From Bidens hawaiensis (lineage: Eukaryota > Streptophyta > Magnoliopsida > Asterales > Asteraceae), in NCBI GenBank assembly GCA_021521415.1, contig JAIQDT010000187.1, positions 2,410,601 to 2,474,600 on the forward strand: DNA of 64,000 nucleotides, written 5' to 3'. The notes below the pieces were generated by a model, which saw only the letters and a program-made list of their open reading frames with translations, was not told the origin of the DNA and ran no database searches. Position 1 is the first letter of the stretch. Each line of letters begins with the position of its first letter. This document shows positions 10,964-23,598 of this stretch, piece after piece. Position numbers and translations under genes: made by a program.

Positions 10964-12603
10964 TGAAACCAAGCCTCAAACAAAGAAACAAGCAAAAAAG
11001 ACGAAGAAAAACAGAAGAAAACAAAGAAACACGCCCCCATGCCTCAAGAAACACGCCCCCATGCTTTTAGAACAAGAAAAGACAAAATCTGGAAAGAAAA
11101 GCACGGGGCCGTGGACGAGCATGCAGAAAAGACAAAGAAGAATTGAGCACATGTCACTAAAAAACACGGGGCCGTGCCTGCCAACCACGGGGCCGTTGCC
11201 AGCTCACAGAAAAGACAAAACAAATCTAGCACATGTCATAAATAAGCACGGGGGCGTGCTCATCAAGCACGTGGCTGTGCCTCACCATCCAGATTGCCTA
11301 TAAATAGTGGCTCATGTTGCACTCATTTGGTGTGCCTTGAAAAGAATTCTCTCCGGTTTTCACTTATAAAAACACACACTAACACTCACTTTGAAGATCT
11401 AGTGAAGAGTTTGAAGGTTTGGAGGTCATCACCACTAATCATCATCATCAACCATCATTGCCATCATTAAGAAGAAAGATTCATCTACATTTGGTTAGAT
11501 TGTTTCAAGTTTAATCATGTATTTGTTATTATCAATCATCTTAATGTTCATCATTATGCTCATTATGAGCTAAACTCCTTTTACCATCTAAAATCTATGA
11601 AGAAGCTTTGTTTTACTTGATAATTAATCAAGACATGTGATGTAGTCTAGTAAAGTACATGGTTATATTACAATTATCTTTTGATGAGAAATGTTTCACC
11701 ATCTTAAATCACTAATTCAAAGTTGGTGGTTGTCAATCTCATTGGCAATCGTTCATGATCGATTCATGTTCTTGAAAGATAGAAATACTTTGATACATTA
11801 TCGAAACATGGATCCTTATATTGTACTTAGAAATGATGAGATATAAGTTATGATGTATTTTTCTAAACCTTGGTAATCCGAAAATGGCTTTGCTTAGGAT
11901 ATCAAATTAGTTAAAGAAACCATATATTAACGGAATGTGTAATTATATCCTACATAAATCAACCAAGGGGAGGTTGTGTGATGAACTACAACCACCCGAA
12001 GTTGTTAGAATTGGTATTCGAGAAATTGAAGTCAATCCTAATCTTTCTACTTTACGAAACTACTTGCCAACTTAAATTGACATTATTGAGATTGTATGAC
12101 ATTAGGAAAGGGTGGACTTTAAAATGCGCATATCATCTCCTTAGTGCCAAAGATGCTCACTTAAGGTTTAAGGAGCTATCTATCATATATTGCTACGACA
12201 AGTTTATCACATGTCTACATATTAATTATCAATGCTAAAATGGAGTGGATTCTTGATCTTAGATGGTAACCTTCGCATAATTGAACAACTCGTTTAGAAT
12301 TTCTTATCTTGGTCACCTATATATTATATATAAGTATTTATATTTTATAAAAAGTTAAAAATTAACCCTAAAATGACTAAAACCTCCGATTAAAGCAAAA
12401 CAACGGTTCATTATTAGAAACCTTTGTGTCCACGGATCGATACTTGGTTCTTACGAATACTATTCTACATATACGATATGTACATTTGCCTATTTTGTGT
12501 GTGTTTAGTCTTTGTAGAAATCACCATTATAAATTTAAAACACGATCTTGTGCAAAAGCAAATCATTCCATTCCATCATATTTTACGCCACGCGCAGCAC
12601 ACA
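10964..12603 (+). mobile_element. Solo LTR (A) of an Athila-type Ty3/gypsy retrotransposon
   Basis: It starts TGAAACCAAG and ends CAGCACACA, flanked by a perfect 5 bp duplication, tcagg (10959-10963, 12604-12608); 1640 bp. The U3-like part (11030-11280) has several CACGGGGCCGTG palindromes. A TATA box (cctataaatag) lies at about 11298-11308. Positions 11972-12603 are nearly identical to 34150-34779, where the LTR end is followed by a primer site matching tRNA-Asp as used by Athila elements. That identifies the family. No internal region is present, so it arose by LTR-LTR recombination. Confidence 0.9.
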
Positions 12604-12872
12604 TCAGGTTACTGGATCTGAACTATAATATAATAATATATATAGTATTTACATTTTAGTCCCTGGGGACTTAAGGTGGAATCAGTTTGGGTTGACATTT
12701 TAGTTTGGGCTAAAATTGTCATTTATTGAAAGTTATAAGTATATAATTAATTAAATAATAATATAATAATAGTTATTTTTCTCGATAAATGCGTTAAAAA
12801 TTCCTGAACATCGAAATGGGTCGGATTTTAATAAAAATATAGATTTCGAAAAGCCCGAGTTGTTACAAGTAT

Positions 12873-13612
12873 TATGTTTATTGTGTATTACGTTCAAGTC
12901 ATTGTATAATATGTAGTTTCCATTATGTTTTATGTTCAGGTCATTGTGTTATATATATTTATCATTGTGTCTTACATTTTAGGTTATTGTGTTATTTGTA
13001 TTCATCAATGTATTTTACATTTCAGGTTATTGTGTAATATGTATTCATCATTGTGATTTTATGTATTAGATAACTTGTTGATATTTTTTATTTTATTTAC
13101 ATCTTATTATTACACAACAGTGTTATTAGTATAAAAACACAACGATAAGTTGAAAGACACAATGACAAACACAAAGACACAATGACGAAAAAAGACACAA
13201 TGGTAAGCAAAAATATACAATGACGTAACTTTTGTTTTAATTTTTATATAACGAAATTATACCCATATTAAAGATTAAAAAACGGTTATTATTATGGTGA
13301 ATTTTATTATGTTTAAAATATCATATGAAAATGTTATATACATTTTAAAATGACGGTAGATTAGTATGTGACTTGAATGTGGTGAAAGAAACGTGTACTA
13401 TTACTTTTATACCATTTTTTCTTTGGTCCTCACTTAACACATGTCAATTAATTATGGTTTCTCACACTTCTCATTTTTGTTGGCTTTTGCAGAATAATCC
13501 AACCTTGCAATTAAAACCTTTGATATTTACAAAATAGTGAATCCGTGACAATGGGCCAGGAATAGGATCCGATAAAAACAATTCATGTTCTCTCATGTCA
13601 CAGTTTAAACTA
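12873..13612. other. Unassigned sequence with opposed CATTGTG and CACAATG arrays
   Basis: From about 12890 to 13060 a degenerate unit of about 50 bp with TTCAGGTCATTGTGT recurs about four times. From 13130 to 13225 the complementary motif GACACAATGA recurs, so the two arrays can pair. No gene is recognised. Confidence 0.4.
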
Positions 13613-14326
13613 CTTAAAAATAGGGAACATGTGACATTCGTCAATTTCGGGTCACTTTTGTATTTGTTTTATTATGTAAAATGACCCGTTTTGTAAACCG
13701 AAGTTTATGTTATAATCAAAATGATGGACTTTATGTTACAATATTGTTTTACACTTGCTGGGTCTTGAAAACATTCATTTCGGTCCTTAAAACGTGTGAA
13801 AATCACTTAAAACGATCTTCGGGGACCATTTCTGCCATTTTTGAAAATTTATGAACCATCAGCAGGTACCGCATCGCGCTACGCGATGAGGGAGTGGACA
13901 GGGTGTCGTGTGGTGCGATGGGCTGCAGATCAGCAGCCTGTTTATTTGTTTGTTTGTGCTTTGTTTTGACCCTCTTTGCATGAAAACTCTTGTGTTTCAC
14001 ACCCATATTTGACCACCAACATTACCCTATATATACACCCTCATTTCCCTTCATTTTCCCCTACTACATCTCCAAATTCTCTCTCAAATACAAAGATCTT
14101 AAGGTTGTTTTCTTAGTGTTCTTGAAGGTTTGACTTTCAAAAGTCAAACTGAGTTAAATCTTTCATTCTAATTAACTTATGTAGTCTTATTAATACTTGA
14201 TTATGGTGGTACAACATATATATAATATAATACCCCTTGTTACCTTTAGTGGTTACTTCTCCGGTTTCGATTGGAGAGGTTTCGGGCCTCGTAAGGCAAG
14301 GCTTCATGGAGGACTTCGTGTCCTTG

Positions 14327-14438
14327 ATATATATATATGTATATACATATATACATATATATATACATATATATACATATATATATATACATATATATAC
14401 ATATATATACATATATATATATACATATATATATATAC

Positions 14439-14469
<31 letters not shown>

Positions 14470-14471
14470 CT
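14327..14471. repeat. (AT)n/(ATAC)n microsatellite
   Basis: About 145 bp of ATATATAC variants inside the B1 LTR. It creates open frames of alternating Tyr/Ile codons on both strands that are not genes. Confidence 0.95.
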
Positions 14472-15246
14472 TATATAACTTATTTATACATATTATTCAT
14501 GCTTAAATTCTGCTCATTTTAGTTTATTTACAAGTTCTATGGTTATGGGATCTAAGAGTCTATGCTTCGGTTTAACTGTAAATAGCACTAGACCGTAAAC
14601 CGAACTTTTGTTTAAAGACTTTGTTGTTAACTTTTTGGTTGTAAAACTTAAGTATTTTCATTTATACATTATTATACAAGATCTTTGATATTTGAGCATG
14701 TGGAAACCATCTATGAACTTGTTGTGAGATGAAAACCGAAACAATCCGACTTTTACTCGCTTAAGACACACAAGTGTGTCTTTAGCTTTCAAGATTTTTG
14801 TATTTCTTTAAAAATAGTTTATAAACTGATTTTAATTATTTTTTTAAGTACTTGGAATTGTTGGATCCAACTTGATCTCATAACATAGTTTGGACCAAAA
14901 AAACCGAACACTCGCTTAATGTGCGTTATTAGTTCTAAAACAATAGAACTATATACTTGGTTAACTCTTATAAGTTTTATTGAGTTATCTCATGACATTC
15001 ATTATTTTGGAAAGTTGACTTTGGGTTTGACCAATTATCAAGACCCGAACCAACAGCTCGAACACTCGTTAAAGACCCGTTTTAGTATCTTTATTCCAAA
15101 GGAACTTGCATTTTTGCATTCTTCCCACCTTATTACTTAACATAGGTTAAGTAAATATTAAGGTTAGATACTTTAACCCGGTTTCGAGCAAACTTACATT
15201 TTTAAAGGGTTATTATTATAAATTCTTAAGTAGTTACATTTTAAAC

Positions 15247-15810
15247 TGTTATTGCACGGTTTTGCGTCTCGAGTCTTTGTAATTATCCTTAATGTTTATT
15301 TGATTATTTTAATGTAATATTTAATGTTTATTTATCTAATTCTCTATGTTCAGTCTAGTTCGCTAGGGAATGTCAGCGAACTAATACTAGTTCGTTAAGG
15401 TTAAGTCTAGTTCGCTAGGAATGTTAGCGAACTAGGACGTTATAATGTATTCCCTCCTGATTCGTTAGGGGATGTTAACGAATCAGGGGGTGGTTCGTTA
15501 AGTTAATTTAGTTAACGAAGGGGAAGCTGGTTCGCTAGGGGATGTTAGCGAACCAGATCGTCTTCTATATATAGTGAACCACTGTTCACTTGTAAAAAAG
15601 AAGTTTTTGGAGAGAACTAATTATATTCAGAAAGGTTAAAGTATTCTCTCTCTCTCTCAAGCTTCACGATTAATATTATTGATAATATATATTACATAAC
15701 AATCAAACTAAGGTATAAAAGAGTTAGATCCGTTTAATTAATATCAACATATAGATCTGGATCAGATCTAAGTTATTGATTAGAACGAGTGTAAATCAGG
15801 GGATCAAACA
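15247..15810 (+). repeat. 5' LTR of the Copia element
   Basis: 564 bp, starting TGTTATTGCAC and ending GGGATCAAACA. It has dense TTCGCTAG/TAGCGAAC and TTCGTTAA/TTAACGAA motifs (15355-15560), and a TATA box ctatatatag at 15565-15574 that should set transcription start shortly downstream. A pyrimidine-rich ctctctctctc follows near 15645. Confidence 0.97.
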
Positions 15811-15812
15811 AG

Positions 15813-15824
15813 TGGTATCAGAGC
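15813..15824 (+). promoter_or_regulatory. Primer binding site, initiator tRNA-Met
   Basis: TGGTATCAGAGC begins two bases after the LTR. It is the standard plant Copia minus-strand primer site, complementary to the 3' end of initiator tRNA-Met. Confidence 0.95.
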
Positions 15825-17002
15825 TTTCGGGGCTCAATTCACTTGGTTTGATTGTTATTGTTGTAGTTTTTGTGTTATTTTTCTATTTGGATTGAATTTG
15901 AATCAATTTGGGTTGTTTTGGATTGAATCTGGATGGATTAGAGTGAATCTGGTTTAGTTAAGGTATTATTGAGGTTCAATTGTGTGGAATTGGATTGTGA
16001 ATTGGATTTGTGATGTGTATTGTGCTTTCGGTTTGAGTCCGTGAACAGGGATATTGTTTTGGTCGAAATTGGTTTGTGTATGGTGTTAATCGATTACGAG
16101 ATGAGTTGATGTGAATTCGTGTTGTGATTACGAAGAGTTTGGTATTTTATTTGTTAAGATTGGTTAAGAATTGAGTGAGTATTACGGATCTGAAATTGAT
16201 ATGTTTCTGGGTTTGAACTTCATATTTCTGGAAATTTGTTCTTGAATATTTGAAGATTTGAAGATGAATGCAATTCGCTATAAAGTTTCAAGCGATTCGC
16301 TACGTCTTTAACTTGATTCGCTATCAATTCGTGCCATTCGCTAATCAGTTCGCTAACTGATTCGTGTAAGTTAATTAATTCGTGTTATCTAGTTCGTTAA
16401 CTAGATAACTGATTCGTTTGACACGTGTTTGTCTTGAAATTTGTGCTCTAACAACTTTTTGCCACGTGGCAGAAAGGAATCAAGTTTGTTACAAACGGTT
16501 GTAACAACCTGATTCGTTATATTATAATTCACTATAGTGTTGATTCGCTATCAACTGTAGCTGATTCGTTATCTTAATTCGCTAAGCACTTCTTAGTAAT
16601 TCGCTAAGTTGACTTGGTCAATTCGTGTGATCAATTCGTTAAGTTGACTTGGTCAATTCGCTTGATCAATTCGTTAAGTTGACTTGGTCAATTCGCTTGA
16701 TCAATTCGTTAAGTTGACTTGGTCAATTCGCTTGATCAATTCGCTAAGTTGACTTGGTCAATTCGTTTAGTCAATTCGTTAAGCCTTTATCACATTCGTT
16801 ATCTGTTTCGCCATTTGGGTGATTCGTTAAACTTAGTTGTGATTCGTTAAAGTTGACTCGCTTAGTTGACTTTTGATTCGTTAACCTATTCTCCTCATTC
16901 GTTAAGACTTGATTCGTTAAGTCTTGATTCGCTACAACTGTTCACAGTTCGCTATTACTGTTCATTGATTCGTTAAGATATTTTATTTGTTTATTTTCAA
17001 AG
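15825..17002 (+). other. Copia leader with TTCGYTA motif arrays
   Basis: This untranslated leader of about 1.2 kb ends at the gag ATG. From about 16260 it is packed with ATTCGCTA/ATTCGTTA motifs. A 35 bp tandem unit (AAGTTGACTTGGTCAATTCG plus 15 variable bases) recurs five times, with starts at 16606, 16641, 16676, 16711 and 16746. No conserved coding is visible. Confidence 0.8.
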
Positions 17003-20000
17003 ATGGCTGGTATGTATGCATTGGCGTCTCAAAATATGTTGATGCAACAGATGTTGCAACTTGATACCGAGATAGGTTCACATTCTAATTGTCCAAGATT
17101 GATGAAGTTCAGTTACTTTGCCAAATGGGAACCTCGGTTTCATGCACATTTGGGATCAGTTCATCCTGACTGTTCATATTGTCTTGATGAGGTTTATGTT
17201 GCACCATTGATTGGTGATGATACTATTGGGTATAATCCTAAGGCTGTCTCTCAATACTCACAAGAAGAGAAGAAAGCTTTAGAAATCGAGATAAAAGCAT
17301 ATTCTACTTTGACTATGGCTTTACCAGAGAATATTTTTCATCAAGTTGGAAGTATCAAGAGATGTGCATCTTTGTTTCAACATCTGCGGATGAGAAGCAT
17401 GGGAAACACAGCTGAGAGTAAGAAAGTGATGCTCAAGTTTCAATTTCGAAACTTTAACTTATTGAAATGAGAAACAGTTGAAGAGATGACTACAAGATTT
17501 AGTCACTTAATTGCTGAAATAGACAAGATGAAAATGGAAATTTCTGAAAGAGATAAAATTGACACTATCAAGAGTGTGCTTCCTAGTTCCTATTCAACAT
17601 TTCTCATGGTTTTAAAAGAGAATGATTATTTTCTGAATGAAGATTTGACAGCACTTGAATTTCTACAAAAGATCGAAGCTAGAGAATATGATCTTAAGTG
17701 TCAAAAATCTTCCAAAGAAAATCAAGATCCGGCTTTCTATGGTGGAAGTATGCCTCTGAGTTCAACAATCTCACCAATCACTGCTTTTCTTACTCATGCT
17801 GCAAGTGAAAAAGAATCTGCTATATTTAATGATCCAAAAGTTTGTTTCTACTCTGCTGGTAATTCTGGTGGTTCTGGAAGTTCTACTAGTACTAATCCAT
17901 TTGCTACACCTCCTAGTGTGAATATGAAGGAAGCTGAGCAAAACTTTGCTTTTCTGACGGCATTTATGTCTTCATATGAAAACTTGGTGAGTAGTAAAAT
18001 TGCCACAAGTGAGTTAACAGATGAGGATTATGATCAGATAGATCCGGATGATCTAGAGATCATGGATTTGAAATGGAATATGGCCATGATCGTTCGTAAG
18101 GTTAAAAAATTCATGCAGAGAACTGGAAAAGATCTTCCAGCGTTAAACAAGAAGTTGGGTTTTGACAAATTGAAGGTGAAGTGTTATAATTGTCAAGAAT
18201 TCGGGCATTTCGCGAAGGAATGTGACAAACCAAGAAAAGAATACACTGGAGCTCGTGGTCAAAGTCAAAATGCTTCTTCACCACGAGGAAGTGATGCTGA
18301 AAAGAAACCATCTTCTTCAACAACACAAGCAATGTTAGCAGACGGGACTGATTGGTCACAACGACTACTGTGCAATGATGTTCAAGCAAATTTAGCTATG
18401 TTTGGGTTACATGAAGATTGTCAAGATGCTACTGCTAGTGTGATGTCTTCAGATAATGATTCTGGATCTGATTCTGACGATTCATGCGACAAGTCTTCTG
18501 AATCAATGTTTGCTTGCATGGCTAAGATCAATGAGGTTAGTAATTCTATTTCTTCTACTTCATTTGTTAAAGCATCATGTGTTGATTGTGAATCTAATAA
18601 CTCTAAGTTAGAAGCTTTGAAAAAACAAAATGATAATCTTATAAGAGAAATTGATTCTCTTAAGGACACTTATCGACAATCTCTTGAGTCTCAAATGAAA
18701 TCTCGAGAAAAGATTGAAGCATTGTCGACAAGTAATCATGATCTCAAAGCCGAGTAATCTGTGAAAATGACCATTAATGACCAAAAGTTTCAGGAAATCT
18801 TGAAACATCGTTCTAAGATAACTGAGCTTGAGAATGAGGTTCTTGAGTTGAAGAACAAGTTGGGTAAATTTCAAAATTATTCATTTTTATTAAATGAAAT
18901 TATTGAAGTTTCTGGAAAACAAAAAAATTCTAAGAAAGGTGTTGGTTTTGTTGAAATTCCACCACCTTTTCATAATAATTATAAAATTAATCCTTTTGCA
19001 AGAAAATAAGAGGATTTGATTCAAAAGGAATCTGTGAGTTCTGAGAAACCTAAAATGGTTAAACCTGAAATTGTTAAACCCCAAGTTGCTCCTCAAAAAT
19101 CTCATGTCCAAAGCAAAAAGGTGTTTGTTGAACACAATAATGAGGTCATTATCGAGGATGTGTTTGAACCAGAGATTATACACAAGAATAAGAACATTCC
19201 CAGTTCTAATCATATTCTGTGCGAACCTCACGAATTTGAGGAAGCAGTGTATGGTTCACACAAACCTCAAGAGACAAAGGAAAATTCAAAGAAAGTAAAC
19301 TCTATGAAGGCAAAGAAGTCAGTTAAACCGAAAATTTCTGATGAGGATCTAATGCGTTTCATTAATCCTTCTAATTCTAAGCCATCTGCTGCTAGAGTTT
19401 TTAAGTTAAAAGGAATGGACACAATGTTCACTGAAAAAGATATTCCATTTAGTATCATTAAGCCTGAGCTAATTGAGAGTTTTTTTGTCAATGAAACTTC
19501 AAAAATTTAAGAACTTGAACGTGTGTTTGCTCAAACAAAAACATCAGTTCAGTGTGATCCATTGACTAAGGCAAAAAAAATTTTAAAACAAGCTAAGAAG
19601 ATTAACTTTGTTAAGTCAACTGGAACAGATACACTAAAAAGTTTTCAAACAGTTCTAATTTAGATTTTTATTTAAAGAAGAAATCTGAATTATCTGATGA
19701 GTTTTCTAAGAGCATGACTAAAAATGTGAGTCATCATCAATCATCTATTCCAATTTTTCCTAAACATCACCATGTGGACATGCGAACGTGTTTTTTATGC
19801 GGTCAACAAGGTCATGTTGTGAAAAATTGTAATCAACAGAACTTTCAAAATCTTCATCCTTTTATCAAGGACAAATCTAAGCCAATTCCAGTGGTTAAGG
19901 AGATTCTGAAACGACCTGTGTCGTATGCTGATGATACTCATATTTTGTTCTCTGATGTGAATCCTCGGAAGGTGTTTCAGATCAATGAGACACACGGTCA

Positions 20001-20208
20001 AGCGAAACCAAAATTCATTCCAACTGAACCTTTATGTCAAAACAGGAATTCAAACATTGTTCAGGCAGCTTATTTAAGACGAAAGTCTAAGAAGCCAGTA
20101 ACTTATTCACAAGTGGCTGAACAACAATTGAAAACTGTTAAAGTTAATGATCAAAGAGAAAACCAAAAGGTGCCCAAGACTGAGGCTTGGGCTGCCTTTT
20201 CGAACTAA
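17003..20208 (+). pseudogene. Copia gag region with two CCHC zinc knuckles, broken by stops
   Basis: Gag would package the element RNA into particles. Translation starts at ATG 17003. One frame continues to 19510 but is cut by in-frame stops at 17468 (TGA), 18755, 19007 and 19508 (TAA). After 19510 the reading moves to another frame (19714-20208). Zinc knuckles of the C-X2-C-X4-H-X4-C form lie at 18182-18223 (CYNCQEFGHFAKEC) and 19789-19830 (CFLCGQQGHVVKNC). Between them are an acidic serine-rich stretch (about 18430-18530) and a coiled-coil-like segment (18590-18890). The UBN2/gag-like N-terminal part is recognisable. The stops could each come from one C-to-T change (CAA to TAA, CGA to TGA). 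Confidence 0.9.
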
Positions 20209-20264
20209 TCACTTTTGTTTATGTGTAGGGTTCATCCAAGACCATTTCTGGTGAAAACTAGATC

Positions 20265-23200
20265 ATGGATAGCGGATGTTCTCGTCATATCACCGGAAAT
20301 CTCGACCTACTAACCAACGTAAGAAATATTCAAGGTGGTTATGTAGCGTTTGCTGGGAATTCTGGGGCATGATCACACAAGAGGGAGATGTTTCAAATGG
20401 TCATATTACATTTGAAAAAGTAAATTATTGTGACAAGGTTGATCATAACTTATTGAGTGTATCGCAGATTTGTGATAAAAAGTACACTACAATATTTACT
20501 GACAAAGAGTGTCTTATCTTGAAACCGGGTTTTATTATTCCCGAGGACATGGTTGTCATGCGATCACCACGATCAAATGATATTTATGTCTTAAACATGA
20601 GTTCTAATATATCAACATCGATCGAAACATGTTTTGTCTCAAAGGCAACCGAGAAAGACTCGATTCTATGGCATCGAAGAATGGGTCACATTCATGTTAG
20701 AAAGATGAATTATTTAATGGCAAATAATTTAGTTGAGGGTGTCTCGTTAAAGAACTTTAAGTTATCTGATCACTGTGTTGCATGCAAGAAGGGCAAACAG
20801 AAGAAGAAGACACATCCATCTAAGTTATTGAATTCTATTAATACTCCTCTTGAACGACTTCATATGGATTTGTTTGGTCCAGTGAATTGTGCGAGTATTT
20901 CTGGAGACTGGTATTGTCTTGTAGTGACAGATGATTATTCAAGATATTCATGGGTGTTATTTATGAGTTCAAAAGATCAAACACCTGTTTTGGTACAAAA
21001 CCTTATTACTAAGATAGAATCACTGTACAAACAAAAAGTGAGGAGAATCCGAAGTGATAATGGTACTGAATTCAAAAATACTATTTTGGATTTCATTTGT
21101 ATTCAAAAGGGAATTCACCGAGAATATAGTGCACCTTATGTACCACAACAAAACGGTGTTGCTGAAAGGAAAAATAGAACTCTGATTGAAGCTGCACGTA
21201 CAATGCTTGCTGATTCAAAGCTTCCTATTCAATTTTGGAGTGAAGCAGTGAACACAGCTTGTTATACACTTAATCGGGTTCTAACAGTAAAACGACTCAA
21301 GAAGACAAGCTATGAAATTTTGAATAACAGAAAACCTAATTTAAAGTACCTGGAACCATTTGGATGTCCGTGTACAATGTTGAAGAAGGATTCGGGTAAA
21401 TTTGATGAAAAGGCTATCGAAGGATATTTCTTGGGATATGCGTCTCCAAAGAAAAGAGTATTTAATTTTACATCTGGCTGTGTTGAAGAATGGTACCATG
21501 TGGACTGTCAAAAGTACACAACTCCTCCTCAAGGGAAAGGTCCAGACTGGATGTTTGACTACGATAGTTTATTTAATTCTTTTACTCCTTCGACTGATCA
21601 CATTGATGAAGATCTGGTTAGAGCTTACTTTGAAGAACACTTGAACATTCCAAGCTCTTCAAATTCTAATGCAGATGAAGTTCAACCCGATGCTACAACT
21701 GAAGAATCTCAAGTTGTTCCTCCAGTTGTTATTGATAGTGCCTCTACTTCTTCCGATGATGATCAAGCTAAGATTCAAGTTATCGATCTTGATTGTGATA
21801 ATGTTTCATCTCCCGAGTTGGGTGAACATTACACTAATTTATTTGATAATGTTGTTGTTCCTGAAAATCCTACTCTTCGGGTTCATGGATATCATCCACA
21901 GGACAATATCATTGGAAAACTTGATGTGGGTGTTCGTACACGTCATCAAGTTGCTTCGTCAAGCGACAATAACGCATTGTGTGCTTACACTAATTTACAC
22001 TCTTCAGGAATAGTGAATATTGCTAAATTCAATTGCTTTCTATCTCAAGTTGAGCCAACGACAGCTCGTAAGGCACTTGAAGATCCTTCTTGGGTAGAAG
22101 CTATGCAAGAGGAATTACAGCAGTTTGCACGATTGGGTGTTTGGGATTTAATAGACAAGCCTGCTAGAGTCAAGAAAGCTATTCCGACTAAGTGGGTATT
22201 TAAATGTAAAAAGGACGATCGGGGGGTGATTGTCAGAAACAAAGCACGTTTAGTGGTGCAAGGTTTTCATCAGCAAGAAGGTATCGATTATACTGAGGTA
22301 TATGCTCCAGTCGCAAGATCAGAGTCGATTCGAATCTTCCTGGCTTATGCTACTTACAAGAATATCAAGGTTTATCAAATGGATGTTAAAAGTGCTTTTC
22401 TCAATGGTGAACTACATGAGGAAGTGTTTGTTCAACAACCACCTGGTTTTGAAGATCCTGATTATCCTGACCGTGTTTACCGTTTAAACAAGGCTCTGTA
22501 TGGTTTACATCAAGCCCCGAGAGCTTGGTATGGCACACTCGCCTACCATCTGACTGATAATGGCTTCAAACGAGGAACTGTTGACTGCACTTTATTTCAT
22601 AAAACTGTTGGTGATGATCTTCTTCTAGTCCAGATTTATGTTGATGATATTATATTTGGGTCTACAAACGACACTTTATGTAAGGAGTTCGAGAAGTCCA
22701 TGCAAACAAAGTTCGAGATGAGCTCGATGGGAGAGATGAATTTCTTTTTAGGGCTGCAGGTTCATCAGTCCGATAAGGGAATCTTCATTCATCAGAATAA
22801 GTATGTGAACGACTTCTTGAGCCGATTCAAGATATCTGCCGGAAAAATCCCTTCAACTTCTCTTCCAGTGGGTCACAATTTATTACCGGATGAATTGGAG
22901 GATACCGTTGATCCGACCCTTTATCGTGCTATGATTGGTTCTCTAATGTATTTAACTGCTTCTCGACCTGACATAATGTTTGCTGTTTGTGTATGTGCTA
23001 GGTACCAAGCTAGTCCCCGAGTGACTCACCTGGCAGCGGTCAAGCGTATTTGTAATATCTATGGGGAAATCCTGACATCGGGTTATGGTACCCCAAAGAT
23101 AATAATTTCGATTTTACCGCCTATTCAGACTCAGATTATGGTGGATGCAAGATAAACTTCAAATCAACGACTATAGGATGTCAATTCTTAGGAAACCGGC

Positions 23201-23598
23201 TTGTTTCCTGGCAGTGTAAGAAGCAGACAACGGTCTCTACTTCAACCGCCGAAGCTGAATATGTTGCAGCCTCGAGTTGCTGTTCCCAGGTTCTGTGGAT
23301 ACAACAACATCTTCGCGACTACGGTTTGAAGTTTCTTACTACTCCGATCTTGATTGATAATTCTGCTGCTATAAGTATCACCAAGAATCCCGTACAACAT
23401 TCTAAAACGAAACATATCGAGATTAGATATCATTTTATACGGGATTGTTATGAAAAGAAGTTAATTGATCTTGAGAAAGTACACACTGATTTTCAAAAAG
23501 TCGATCTATTTACCAAAGCGTTTCATAAAACACGTTTTACTTTTTTGCTTGGTTTAAATGGATTGAAGACACTTGCTGAGATCCTACAATTAGGATAA
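20265..23598 (+). pseudogene. Copia pol: protease, integrase, reverse transcriptase, RNase H, with frameshifts
   Basis: The protease motif [10 protein letters not shown] begins at 20268 in one frame. The frame shifts near 20370, and the long frame to 23155 carries the rest. Visible are the pre-integrase HRRMGH with its HHCC histidines (20671-20694) and CVAC cysteines (about 20785), the integrase acidic residues in VTDDYSR (about 20930), RSDNGTEF (21053) and VAERKNRT (about 21165), and the RT with [19 protein letters not shown] and an intact YVDD at 22637-22648. A second frameshift near 23050 moves RNase H ([22 protein letters not shown]) to another frame ending at 23598. The protease-integrase-RT order is diagnostic of Copia. 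The motifs are largely intact, but the frame breaks make the copy non-autonomous. Confidence 0.93.

Larger units (their letters stand above)
8622..12867 (-). mobile_element. Solo LTR (B3), interrupted by a MITE and by an Athila solo LTR
   Basis: On the minus strand the element starts TGTAACAACTCGGG (12867) and ends GGGGTGTGACA (8622). Flanks are aatat (8617-8621) and agtat (12868-12872), a 4/5 match to a 5 bp target duplication. After subtracting the Stowaway MITE (9563-9817) and the Athila solo LTR (10964-12603) about 2.34 kb remains, the same size as the related solo LTRs at 13630-31078 and 35718-38108. The GGCGGAA...CACCCC terminus is shared with those copies. No coding region lies inside. 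A Ty3/gypsy origin is inferred from the terminal style only. Confidence 0.65.

Noticed and set aside
10976..11303. Phe/Cys-rich and basic open frames
   Set aside because: They lie in the promoter part of the Athila solo LTR and arise from its palindromic repeats.
11978..12238. 86-codon frame also present at 34154-34432
   Set aside because: The two copies are the same stretch of Athila LTR, so conservation reflects the shared repeat and not a gene.
14137..14522. Several overlapping open frames rich in Tyr and Ile on both strands
   Set aside because: They are translations of an ATATATAC microsatellite inside a solo LTR.
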